7,230 nt of DNA from Oceanospirillaceae bacterium (lineage in GTDB: Bacteria; Pseudomonadota; Gammaproteobacteria; Pseudomonadales; Balneatricaceae): contig JAGSHA010000159.1 in assembly GCA_023954795.1 (NCBI GenBank), positions 1 through 7,230 of the forward strand, written 5' to 3'. Of this stretch, positions 1 through 5,336 are shown piece after piece (within the stretch, counting starts at the first letter, position 1; the number at the start of each line of letters is the position of its first letter). A model generated the notes under the pieces. That model was given only the letters and a program-made list of their open reading frames with translations. It was not told the origin of the DNA and ran no database searches. The translations under genes and the position numbers were made by a program.

Positions 1-505
1 GTTGCTCTTTTTCACCGCCCTCGCCGATGCCATAGGGTGTGCCCCAGCGTTCACACGCCGCATCGTATAGCCAGTTCAACGCGCCATCGATACAGGCATC
101 CGCCATCAAAGACAGGTCACGGGTGGTTTCGCGCATATCCGCATGGCGAGTCAGATCACGCCAGATAATGCGTACCTGTTCGCGGTTACGGAACAAACGC
201 AACTCACGATGCAGATCGTTTTCGGCGTCGATGTCGGACAAACGCTGTGTCAGCTCGGTTGCGTAATAGTCGGGCTCGTAACTGCGGTGTAAGTCACCGC
301 TGGCAAGCAGGTCCTGTAACAGGACGGGAGAGCGACTGAGTTGCTCAGATACAAAATCACTGCCTACGCTCACACGCGTCAGCTCAGTCAAAAGTTCGGG
401 GGATACCCCTTCTACTGCGTTGAGTTTTTCTTCAAAACGCTGCCAGTTTTGCTCCAGCAGGGGGTGTAGTGACTCGGTTACCGTATCGGTTAGCGCTGTG
501 TACAT
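1..505 (-). CDS. glnE: Glutamine synthetase adenylyltransferase/deadenylylase, N-terminal part (cut by window edge)
   Basis: GlnE attaches AMP to, and removes it from, a tyrosine of glutamine synthetase in the cytoplasm, tuning nitrogen assimilation in response to PII and glutamine. I translated the minus strand by hand. It is open from an ATG at 505-503 to the left edge, giving 168 codons. Residues 103-118 read RLFRNREQVRIIWRDL, followed by RDLSLMADACIDGALNWLY (129-147). This is the conserved stretch just before the first nucleotidyltransferase domain of GlnE. The catalytic GxGKLG and DxD region lies beyond the edge, so both the deadenylylase and adenylylase active sites are unseen. The start at 505 is preferred because a GGGAG stands 12 bases upstream. 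An in-frame ATG at 544-542 would add 13 residues but has no ribosome site. The gene lies 150 bases downstream of ygiF on the same strand, an arrangement also found in E. coli. Identity is confident. Co-transcription with ygiF is likely but not shown. Confidence 0.93.
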   Translation of the reverse strand, partial: MYTALTDTVTESLHPLLEQNWQRFEEKLNAVEGVSPELLTELTRVSVGSDFVSEQLSRSPVLLQDLLASGDLHRSYEPDYYATELTQRLSDIDAENDLHRELRLFRNREQVRIIWRDLTRHADMRETTRDLSLMADACIDGALNWLYDAACERWGTPYGIGEGGEKEQ

Positions 506-535
506 GGTCCGTTTGCTCTCCCAAAAGAGTCCAAA

Positions 536-561
536 CCGGGCCATATCAGATCAAAGCCCGG
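536..561 (-). other. GC-rich inverted repeat in the glnE leader
   Basis: The arms CCGGGC (536-541) and GCCCGG (556-561) are exact complements with a 14-base loop. On the minus strand the hairpin lies 30 bases before the chosen glnE start and is followed by TTTGGACTCTTTT, a broken T-rich stretch. It could be a weak attenuator or a translation-control hairpin for glnE, or chance pairing in GC-rich DNA. It overlaps the rejected in-frame upstream ATG at 544-542. Confidence 0.35.
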
Positions 562-608
562 CGAGTTCAGCTGTACCGGCAGGCGATACAACCCAAATGC
601 TCACCGGA

Positions 609-648
609 CATGACCCCAGCCTATCAAATCTCTACAGCTGAGGTCATG
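609..648 (-). other. Intercistronic hairpin between ygiF and glnE
   Basis: The arms 609-620 and 637-648 pair over 12 positions around a 16-base loop. Read as minus-strand RNA, the stem is unbroken (eleven Watson-Crick pairs and one U-G). Read as plus-strand RNA, the same position is a C-A mismatch, so the structure fits transcription in the direction of ygiF and glnE. It starts 7 bases after the ygiF stop codon. No run of T follows it on the minus strand (next bases TCCGGTGAGC), so it is not a classic intrinsic terminator. It could be an mRNA-stabilising or processing hairpin that separates expression of the two genes. Confidence 0.5.
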
Positions 649-655
649 AGCTTTG

Positions 656-1789
656 TCACGCCAGATTCAATCTTCGTTGCGCACGCTGCTGGTGTTCCTC
701 ACTCCAGCGTGTTCGCCAGCTTAATGAAACCAGCTGCAAACCGATCTGCAAGGCAATTTGTCCCAGACCCACGGTCTGTAACAGCACCTCCATACGATCT
801 TCCGCTTTTTTCTGTGCTTCCTCCTGCCACTCCTTGCCATTGCCGTTCATCAGACCCGCGGTACGGTGCCACGCATCCACATCGCGTAATTGGCGAATCA
901 GCTTCGTCAGCAACTGGTCCAGATCACCTTCAGGGTCAGCCGGAATGATATCGCTGAAGCTTTCGTACAGCCCACCGATGTTGCGCAATGACTCCAGCGC
1001 CAACGTCACGTACTGCCAGTCACGGGTAAACTGCCAGGCTTCCAGATACTGCGGCCAGAGCATCAGTTCACGCTGCAACATCTGACAGAACGCCAGTTCC
1101 AGCGTTGCATCTTCGACAAAGCTCTGTTCAGGCTCACGCACCTGATAACTCTCAGGCGCGCAGAGTCGATATCCGCGCTGTGCTTTGCTGACATCAGAAC
1201 TCAGCAGTGGAATCTGTTGCCCCAGCTCCAGCGCAACCCGAAACAGGCCTGCCGGGCTGCCCGCCATCAATTCCAGCTCAAGCTCACAGATCTCATCGTG
1301 TTTACGTTCCTCACCCTGCCCGATCCAGGCCTGGCCGCGATCTAGTGCAATCTCGATCAGTAAACGCTCACCGTCATCACCAACACCATCATATAGCCAG
1401 GTATTACGCATAAAGTCCGTGGCAAATACCGGTTTGATCCGCGCCAGCAATGCCGGATCGTTTAACGCTGCCGGCCATTCGGTTTCCTTCAGCAGTTCAA
1501 AGTCCAGTTCAGGCTGATCAACATACCACTCCCACTCAGCGCGCTGATGCAAACCACCTTCAGCTTTACCACTGGTTTTCAGTGTCTGGATATACCGGCC
1601 CTCTTTCTCGCGGATGCGCAGTGCAACTCTCTCTTGCGTCAGATTCTGCTCCGGCGTGTCAAAATAGATATTTTTCAACGCCTTAGCGCCTTGATCTATC
1701 ACCTGCGGAGACTGAAACAACGGCTGCTGTTTCAGAGACTCAATGTGGTGTCGACTGACACTCAGTTTTAACTCGATTTCTTTCGCCAT
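656..1789 (-). CDS. ygiF: CYTH-domain inorganic triphosphatase (YgiF-like) with degenerate CHAD-like C-terminus
   Basis: YgiF-type enzymes hydrolyse inorganic triphosphate to pyrophosphate and phosphate in the cytoplasm, using a metal ion in a beta-barrel tunnel. The 377-residue protein starts MAKEIELKL, with the CYTH signature ExExK at E4, E6 and K8. Further expected tunnel residues are R58 and R60 (LRIR), K71, R83 and E85 (HQRAE), E146 and D150 (IEIALDRG), E169 and E171 (CELELEL), and K202 (SKAQRGY). The CYTH domain, about residues 1-210, therefore looks complete and active. Residues 226-377 are helical and weakly resemble a CHAD domain (LESLRNIGGLYESF, RQLRDVDAW). They are short and hold only two histidines (H308, H366). 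E. coli YgiF is 433 residues, so this copy is shorter at the C-terminus. An AGAAGGA ribosome site lies 11 bases before the ATG. The neighbour glnE downstream matches the E. coli arrangement, and the gene is divergent from a phosphate-uptake pair. Confidence 0.9.
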   Translation of the reverse strand: MAKEIELKLSVSRHHIESLKQQPLFQSPQVIDQGAKALKNIYFDTPEQNLTQERVALRIREKEGRYIQTLKTSGKAEGGLHQRAEWEWYVDQPELDFELLKETEWPAALNDPALLARIKPVFATDFMRNTWLYDGVGDDGERLLIEIALDRGQAWIGQGEERKHDEICELELELMAGSPAGLFRVALELGQQIPLLSSDVSKAQRGYRLCAPESYQVREPEQSFVEDATLELAFCQMLQRELMLWPQYLEAWQFTRDWQYVTLALESLRNIGGLYESFSDIIPADPEGDLDQLLTKLIRQLRDVDAWHRTAGLMNGNGKEWQEEAQKKAEDRMEVLLQTVGLGQIALQIGLQLVSLSWRTRWSEEHQQRAQRRLNLA

Positions 1790-1896
1790 AACCCACAGCT
1801 TCCTTCTACTTCAGGCGACAGTCTACCCCAGTCTTGGGTCCAAATTCGATTTGCGTCAGTTTGATGTCAATTTCATGAATATTTCGTGTATATACA

Positions 1897-1914
1897 ACTA
1901 CAAACATATGACAG
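1897..1914 (-). promoter_or_regulatory. Candidate Pho box (PhoB-binding site)
   Basis: Read on the minus strand, these 18 bases are CTGTCAT-ATGT-TTGTAGT. Against the E. coli Pho-box consensus as I recall it (CTGTCAT, AWAW, CTGTCAY), the first half matches 7 of 7, the spacer 3 of 4 and the second half 4 of 7, giving 14 of 18. The site lies 7 bases upstream of the TATACT proposed for the phosphate-uptake operon, but its orientation is toward ygiF. One strong and one weak half-site could be chance. The location between phosphate genes is the main argument for it. Confidence 0.3.
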
Positions 1915-1921
1915 GCCACTT

Positions 1922-1927
1922 TATACT
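1922..1927 (+). promoter_or_regulatory. Candidate -10 element of the DUF47-pit operon
   Basis: TATACT matches the sigma-70 -10 consensus at 5 of 6 positions and stands 34 bases before the DUF47 start codon, which would leave a leader of about 28 bases. No good -35 exists at 16-18 bases spacing (TACAAA at 17 matches only half). This would fit a promoter that needs an activator, consistent with the Pho-box-like site next to it, but this is inference. Confidence 0.35.
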
Positions 1928-1961
1928 GGCGCGCAAATTTTACACTCACAGGTTAACGCCC

Positions 1962-2642
1962 ATGGTAACCAATAATCCGATCTTGCAGATGTTTGCGCGC
2001 TCGCCGTTTAAACCGATGCAGGAACACATTGCAAAAGCACAAGAATGTGCTTCAGAACTGATTCCATTTTTCGAAGCGGTAAAAGCTGATGACTGGGAAA
2101 CTGCTTCTCAGGTACAGCACCGTATCGCAATGTTGGAAGGCGAAGCTGATGTAATGAAAAAGGAGGTTCGCCAGCACCTGCCGAAGAGCATCTTCCTGCC
2201 GGTACCCCGTACGGATCTGCTGGAACTGCTGCGCATGCAGGACAAGATCGCGAACCGTGCCAAGGATATCGCAGGCCTGATGCTGGGTCGTCAGATGGCA
2301 ATACCGGAAGCGATTCAGCCACACATGACTGATTTCGTCCGCGCAGCCCTCAGTACGTCAGAAAAAGCACTGGTTGCTCTGAATGAATTGGATGAACTGC
2401 TGACCAGTGGTTTCAGTGGCCGTGAAGTTGACCTGGTCGAGAAGATGATCGGTGAACTGGATGACCTGGAGCACCGCACCGACGAACTGGAGCGCGAAAT
2501 CCGTTTCGAACTGTTCCAGATCGAAAAAGATATGAACCCGATTGATGTGATGTTCCTGTATCAGATCATTAACTGGATCGGTGATCTGGCGGATCGCGCA
2601 CAGCAGGTTGGCAGCCGTTTACAGCTGCTGATGGCTCGTTAA
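1962..2642 (+). CDS. DUF47/PhoU-like phosphate transport accessory protein (TIGR00153 family)
   Basis: Members of this family (Pit accessory proteins) are all-helical, PhoU-like cytoplasmic proteins encoded beside PiT transporters, and are thought to regulate or assist phosphate uptake. The 226-residue product begins MVTNNPILQMFARSPFKPMQ, as family members do, and has the usual family length. PhoU-type ExxxD metal-site motifs appear at E59-D63 (LEGEAD) and E170-D174 (LEHRTD). The C-terminal helix has NWIGDLADRAQQVGSRL (204-220). The reading frame is open further upstream to an ATG at 1743, but that extension lies inside the antisense of ygiF and the proposed promoter. The start at 1962 fits the family N-terminus and a weak CAGG site 9 bases before it. 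The gene is 28 bases from pit on the same strand, so the two are very probably one operon. The exact biochemical role is not established for the family. Confidence 0.9.
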   Translation: MVTNNPILQMFARSPFKPMQEHIAKAQECASELIPFFEAVKADDWETASQVQHRIAMLEGEADVMKKEVRQHLPKSIFLPVPRTDLLELLRMQDKIANRAKDIAGLMLGRQMAIPEAIQPHMTDFVRAALSTSEKALVALNELDELLTSGFSGREVDLVEKMIGELDDLEHRTDELEREIRFELFQIEKDMNPIDVMFLYQIINWIGDLADRAQQVGSRLQLLMAR

Positions 2643-2670
2643 TTCTTAAGTTTTTTCAGGATTATTCCTC

Positions 2671-3936
2671 ATGGATATCATCGCTCAGTATGGTGACACG
2701 ATTGTCATCCTTGCGTGTATTTTTGGTTTCTTCATGGCTTGGGGTGTTGGCGCAAACGACGTCGCAAACGCCATGGGCACCTCGGTTGGTTCTAAAGCAC
2801 TGACCCTGAAACAGGCGATTATCATCGCCATCATGTTCGAATTCGCCGGTGCATACCTGGCGGGTGGTGCAGTAACCGCCACCATTCGTAAAGGGATTAT
2901 CGACCCCGCACTGCTTGCCGGCACCCCCGAATTACTGGTCTTCGGTATGATGGCGGCATTGCTGGCAGCGGGCACATGGCTGCTCGTCGCGACTTACTTT
3001 GGCTGGCCGGTCTCTACGACACATACTATTGTCGGCGCGATAGTAGGCTTTGCTGCAGTGGGTATTTCTGCTGATGCGGTTAACTGGGGCAAAGTCGCTA
3101 AGATCGTTGCGAGCTGGGTGGTCTCTCCTCTCACCGCCGGGGTCATATCGTTCTTCCTCTTCCGAACGGTACAAAGGCTCATACTCGACACCGAAGATCC
3201 ATTTAAAAACGCGAAAAAATACATCCCGTTCTACATCTTCCTGGTGGGCTTTATCATCGCGATGGTGACCTTTACTAAAGGCCTGAAGCACATTGGGCTT
3301 GATCTGAGCTGGGGCCAGAGCGCACTTATCTCGATCGTATTCGGTCTATTCACCATGTTTATCGGCTCCATGATGCTGAAGAAGATCCAGCCCAATCCAG
3401 ATGCGGATCGTGAATACCATTTCTCCAGTGTTGAGAAACTGTTCGGTATTTTGATGATGTTCACCGCCTGTGCGATGGCATTCGCCCACGGTTCTAACGA
3501 CGTTGCGAACGCCGTAGGTCCTCTGGCAGCGATTGTCGGTGTTGTATCTGCTGGCGGTGAAGTACTGCAGAAGTCAGCCATGCCAGCATGGATTTTGCTG
3601 CTGGGTGGCGCAGGTATCGTTGCCGGTCTGGTGACGTACGGCCATAAAGTTATCGCAACTGTTGGTAACAACATTACCGAGCTGACACCAAGCCGTGGCT
3701 TTGCTGCAACGCTGGCCGCTGCAACTACCGTGGTTGTGGCATCCGGTACCGGTCTGCCAATCTCCACTACTCACACTCTGGTTGGTGCAGTACTGGGTGT
3801 AGGTATCGCGCGAGGTATGGCTGCATTGAACCTGCGTGTCGTCGGTACGATTTTCGTATCCTGGGTTGTAACCCTGCCTGCAGGTGCGGGTCTGGCAATC
3901 ATGTTCTTCTTTATGTTCAAAGGCATGTTTAGCTAA
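2671..3936 (+). CDS. pit: PiT-family low-affinity inorganic phosphate transporter
   Basis: PiT proteins sit in the inner membrane and import phosphate (as a metal-phosphate complex in E. coli PitA) using a cation gradient. The 421-residue protein has the internal duplication typical of the family. Each half has a GxNDVANA motif (GANDVANAMG at 27-36, GSNDVANAVG at 274-283), and each half has a STTHT re-entrant segment (GWPVSTTHTIVGA at 111-123, GLPISTTHTLVGA at 361-373). About ten to twelve hydrophobic segments are visible. A central hydrophilic stretch lies at about 236-255 (KKIQPNPDADREYHF region), and a shorter charged one at 168-184. The ATG at 2671 is preceded by CAGGA at 10 bases spacing. 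The gene follows the DUF47 gene and ends 9 bases before a strong terminator, so it is the last gene of a two-gene operon. Whether the coupling ion is H+ or Na+ cannot be read from the sequence. Nothing looks broken. Confidence 0.95.
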   Translation: MDIIAQYGDTIVILACIFGFFMAWGVGANDVANAMGTSVGSKALTLKQAIIIAIMFEFAGAYLAGGAVTATIRKGIIDPALLAGTPELLVFGMMAALLAAGTWLLVATYFGWPVSTTHTIVGAIVGFAAVGISADAVNWGKVAKIVASWVVSPLTAGVISFFLFRTVQRLILDTEDPFKNAKKYIPFYIFLVGFIIAMVTFTKGLKHIGLDLSWGQSALISIVFGLFTMFIGSMMLKKIQPNPDADREYHFSSVEKLFGILMMFTACAMAFAHGSNDVANAVGPLAAIVGVVSAGGEVLQKSAMPAWILLLGGAGIVAGLVTYGHKVIATVGNNITELTPSRGFAATLAAATTVVVASGTGLPISTTHTLVGAVLGVGIARGMAALNLRVVGTIFVSWVVTLPAGAGLAIMFFFMFKGMFS

Positions 3937-3945
3937 TACCCCGTT

Positions 3946-3978
3946 GAGCAGACGGTACCAAGTGCCGTCTGCTCTTTT
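3946..3978 (+). terminator. Rho-independent terminator of the DUF47-pit operon
   Basis: GAGCAGACGG (3946-3955) pairs perfectly with CCGTCTGCTC (3965-3974). Three further pairs (one T-G) close the stem down to a CAA loop, and TTTT (3975-3978) follows. The T-run is only on the plus-strand side; the minus-strand exit reads AACGGGG. The terminator is therefore directed at transcription coming from pit, whose stop codon lies just upstream. Confidence 0.92.
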
Positions 3979-4181
3979 AAGTTTCCCCTTCTTCAAGCTT
4001 CCCTTCTGCCTCCTCAAATCCTTTTTCTTTCCTGTCGCTCTCCGCAACATGAATCTCAGACTTTTCGCCGACCAGCGTAGACCCTCGTCCCTGATGGTTG
4101 CACAATAAGGTATTCCATACGGACGCCCACCCATGTTTGCTGTCATGGGGATGGTCATATAACAAGAAGAACGGAGACTCC
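3979..4181 (+). promoter_or_regulatory. Upstream region of argE with pyrimidine-rich tract and weak promoter candidate
   Basis: No gene is convincing in these 203 bases on either strand. The first part, 3981-4043, is about 84% pyrimidine on the plus strand (53 of 63). Nearer argE, TATAAC (4158-4163) matches a -10 at 5 of 6 positions. Its best -35 partner, TTGCTG (4137-4142), is poor and only 15 bases away, and the leader would be only about 12 bases. I looked for a palindromic ARG box (TGAAT-4-ATTCA) and found none. The argE promoter is presumably here because the terminator isolates argE from pit, but its position is uncertain. Confidence 0.4.
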
Positions 4182-5336
4182 ATGTCCACCCATCAATGCC
4201 CTGATATCGTTACGATGCTTGCCGAACTGATTGCCAGCCCATCAGTCAGCTGCACGAACCCCAGCCTTGATCAAAGCAACCTCGACGTCATCGAAAAGCT
4301 GGAAACCTGGCTATCCAATTTGGGCTTCAAAACCGAAGTCATGCCCATTCCGGGGGCTCCCAATAAGGCGAACCTGATTGCCACACTGGGCAGTGGTCCG
4401 GGTGGACTGGTCCTGTCAGGCCATACCGATACAGTGCCTTACAACGATGAACTCTGGGCCAGTAATCCGTTCCGACTGACCGAAAAAGATAATCGGTTCT
4501 ATGGGCTGGGTACCTGCGACATGAAAGGCTTTTTCCCGCTGGCCATTACCGCGGCGAAGAAATTCCTCGAACAGCCCCTACAGCAACCGCTGATCATTCT
4601 CGCCACAGCAGATGAAGAAAGCTCTATGAACGGCGCACGTGCACTGGCGGAAGCAGGGAAACCTAAAGCGCGTTATGCCGTGATCGGAGAACCTACCGGA
4701 TTACGTCCTGTGTACATGCATAAAGGCATGATGATGGAGACAATTCGCATCAAAGGCAGCGCAGGTCATTCTTCTGATCCTTCACTGGGCGCCAACGCGC
4801 TGGAAGCGATGCACTCAGTACTGGGCAAGCTGATCGACTTTCGTCAGGAACTGCAACGGGACTATAGCAACAGTAACTTTACCGTCAGCGTACCTACGCT
4901 GAATCTGGGCTGTGTACACGGCGGGGACAACCCTAACCGGATCTGCGGCCACTGTGACCTCGAATACGATCTGCGCCCACTGCCGGGCATGAACCTCAAT
5001 AACTTACGTGAATCGGTCGCGCAGCGCGTTAAACCACTGGAACAGGAATTTGGCGTACAGATCACCTCTGAATCACTGTTCCCGGGCATTCCCCCGTTTC
5101 AAAATGATGCCAGCTCTGAACTGGTACAAACCGCCGAAAAGCTCACGGGTTATACGGCCCAAAGTGTGGCATTTGGCACTGAAGCACCGTTCCTGCAGGA
5201 TCTGGGCATGGACACGATTGTTATGGGACCTGGATCAATTGATCAGGCGCACCAGCCAGACGAGTATTTGGCTTTTGACCAGATTAAGCCTACAGTTGCG
5301 ATACTAGAGCAAATGATCGCTAAGTACTGCCTGTGA
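4182..5336 (+). CDS. argE: N-acetylornithine deacetylase
   Basis: ArgE hydrolyses N2-acetyl-L-ornithine to ornithine and acetate in the linear arginine pathway. It is a cytoplasmic dimeric M20-family metallohydrolase using two zinc ions. The 384-residue protein carries the full active-site set: H81 and D83 (SGHTDTVP), bridging D113 (GTCDMKG), general base E145 with E146 (ADEESS), E170 (IGEPTG) and H357 (QAHQPDE). These positions are within one or two of those in E. coli ArgE (383 residues). The dimerisation lid domain is at about 180-295 (KGSAGHSSDPSLGANALEAM at 191-210). The start at 4182 is chosen because GGAG lies 5 bases upstream and it gives the family N-terminus. An in-frame ATG at 4098 would add 28 residues with no family likeness. 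The last codon and stop overlap the argA GTG start, so the two are one operon. Related M20 deacylases are possible, but position and motifs favour ArgE. Confidence 0.93.
   Translation: MSTHQCPDIVTMLAELIASPSVSCTNPSLDQSNLDVIEKLETWLSNLGFKTEVMPIPGAPNKANLIATLGSGPGGLVLSGHTDTVPYNDELWASNPFRLTEKDNRFYGLGTCDMKGFFPLAITAAKKFLEQPLQQPLIILATADEESSMNGARALAEAGKPKARYAVIGEPTGLRPVYMHKGMMMETIRIKGSAGHSSDPSLGANALEAMHSVLGKLIDFRQELQRDYSNSNFTVSVPTLNLGCVHGGDNPNRICGHCDLEYDLRPLPGMNLNNLRESVAQRVKPLEQEFGVQITSESLFPGIPPFQNDASSELVQTAEKLTGYTAQSVAFGTEAPFLQDLGMDTIVMGPGSIDQAHQPDEYLAFDQIKPTVAILEQMIAKYCL

Larger units (their letters stand above)
1790..1961. promoter_or_regulatory. Divergent intergenic region between ygiF and the DUF47-pit operon
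   Basis: These 172 bases separate two start codons that point away from each other, so they must carry promoters for both directions. The middle (about 1860-1945) is AT-rich compared with the flanks. For the minus strand, a perfect TTGACA is present (complement at 1865-1870), but the bases 16 to 18 further on do not form a good -10. Another minus-strand option is TATACA (1892-1887). For the plus strand the best -10 is TATACT at 1922-1927. The short repeat CCCA-GTCT-TGGG (about 1826-1837) in the ygiF leader is too small to interpret. Confidence 0.6.

Noticed and set aside
420..948. Plus-strand open frames opposite glnE and ygiF
   Set aside because: They lie antisense to two recognised minus-strand proteins and their translations are low-complexity, rich in serine and arginine, as shadows typically are.
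1743..1961. N-terminal extension of the DUF47 gene by 73 codons from an upstream ATG
   Set aside because: It overlaps the antisense of the ygiF start and the promoter gap, has no family likeness, and the ATG at 1962 yields the usual family N-terminus and length.
2156..2166. Strong Shine-Dalgarno-like AAGGAGGT inside the DUF47 gene
   Set aside because: No start codon follows at a workable distance in any frame leading to a plausible product. The bases just encode Lys-Lys-Glu-Val in a conserved helix.
3231..4158. Long minus-strand open frames opposite pit (178 and 194 codons)
   Set aside because: They are antisense shadows of a well-supported transporter with all its motifs. One runs through the terminator, and neither shows a protein family pattern.
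4098..4181. N-terminal extension of ArgE by 28 residues
   Set aside because: No ribosome site and no resemblance to ArgE; the ATG at 4182 has GGAG 5 bases upstream and places the active-site residues at the expected numbers.
3977..4189. Minus-strand open frame of 70 codons in the gap before argE
   Set aside because: The glutamate/lysine-rich end simply reflects the pyrimidine tract read backwards. It starts inside argE, has no recognisable domain, and ends against a terminator that faces the other way.
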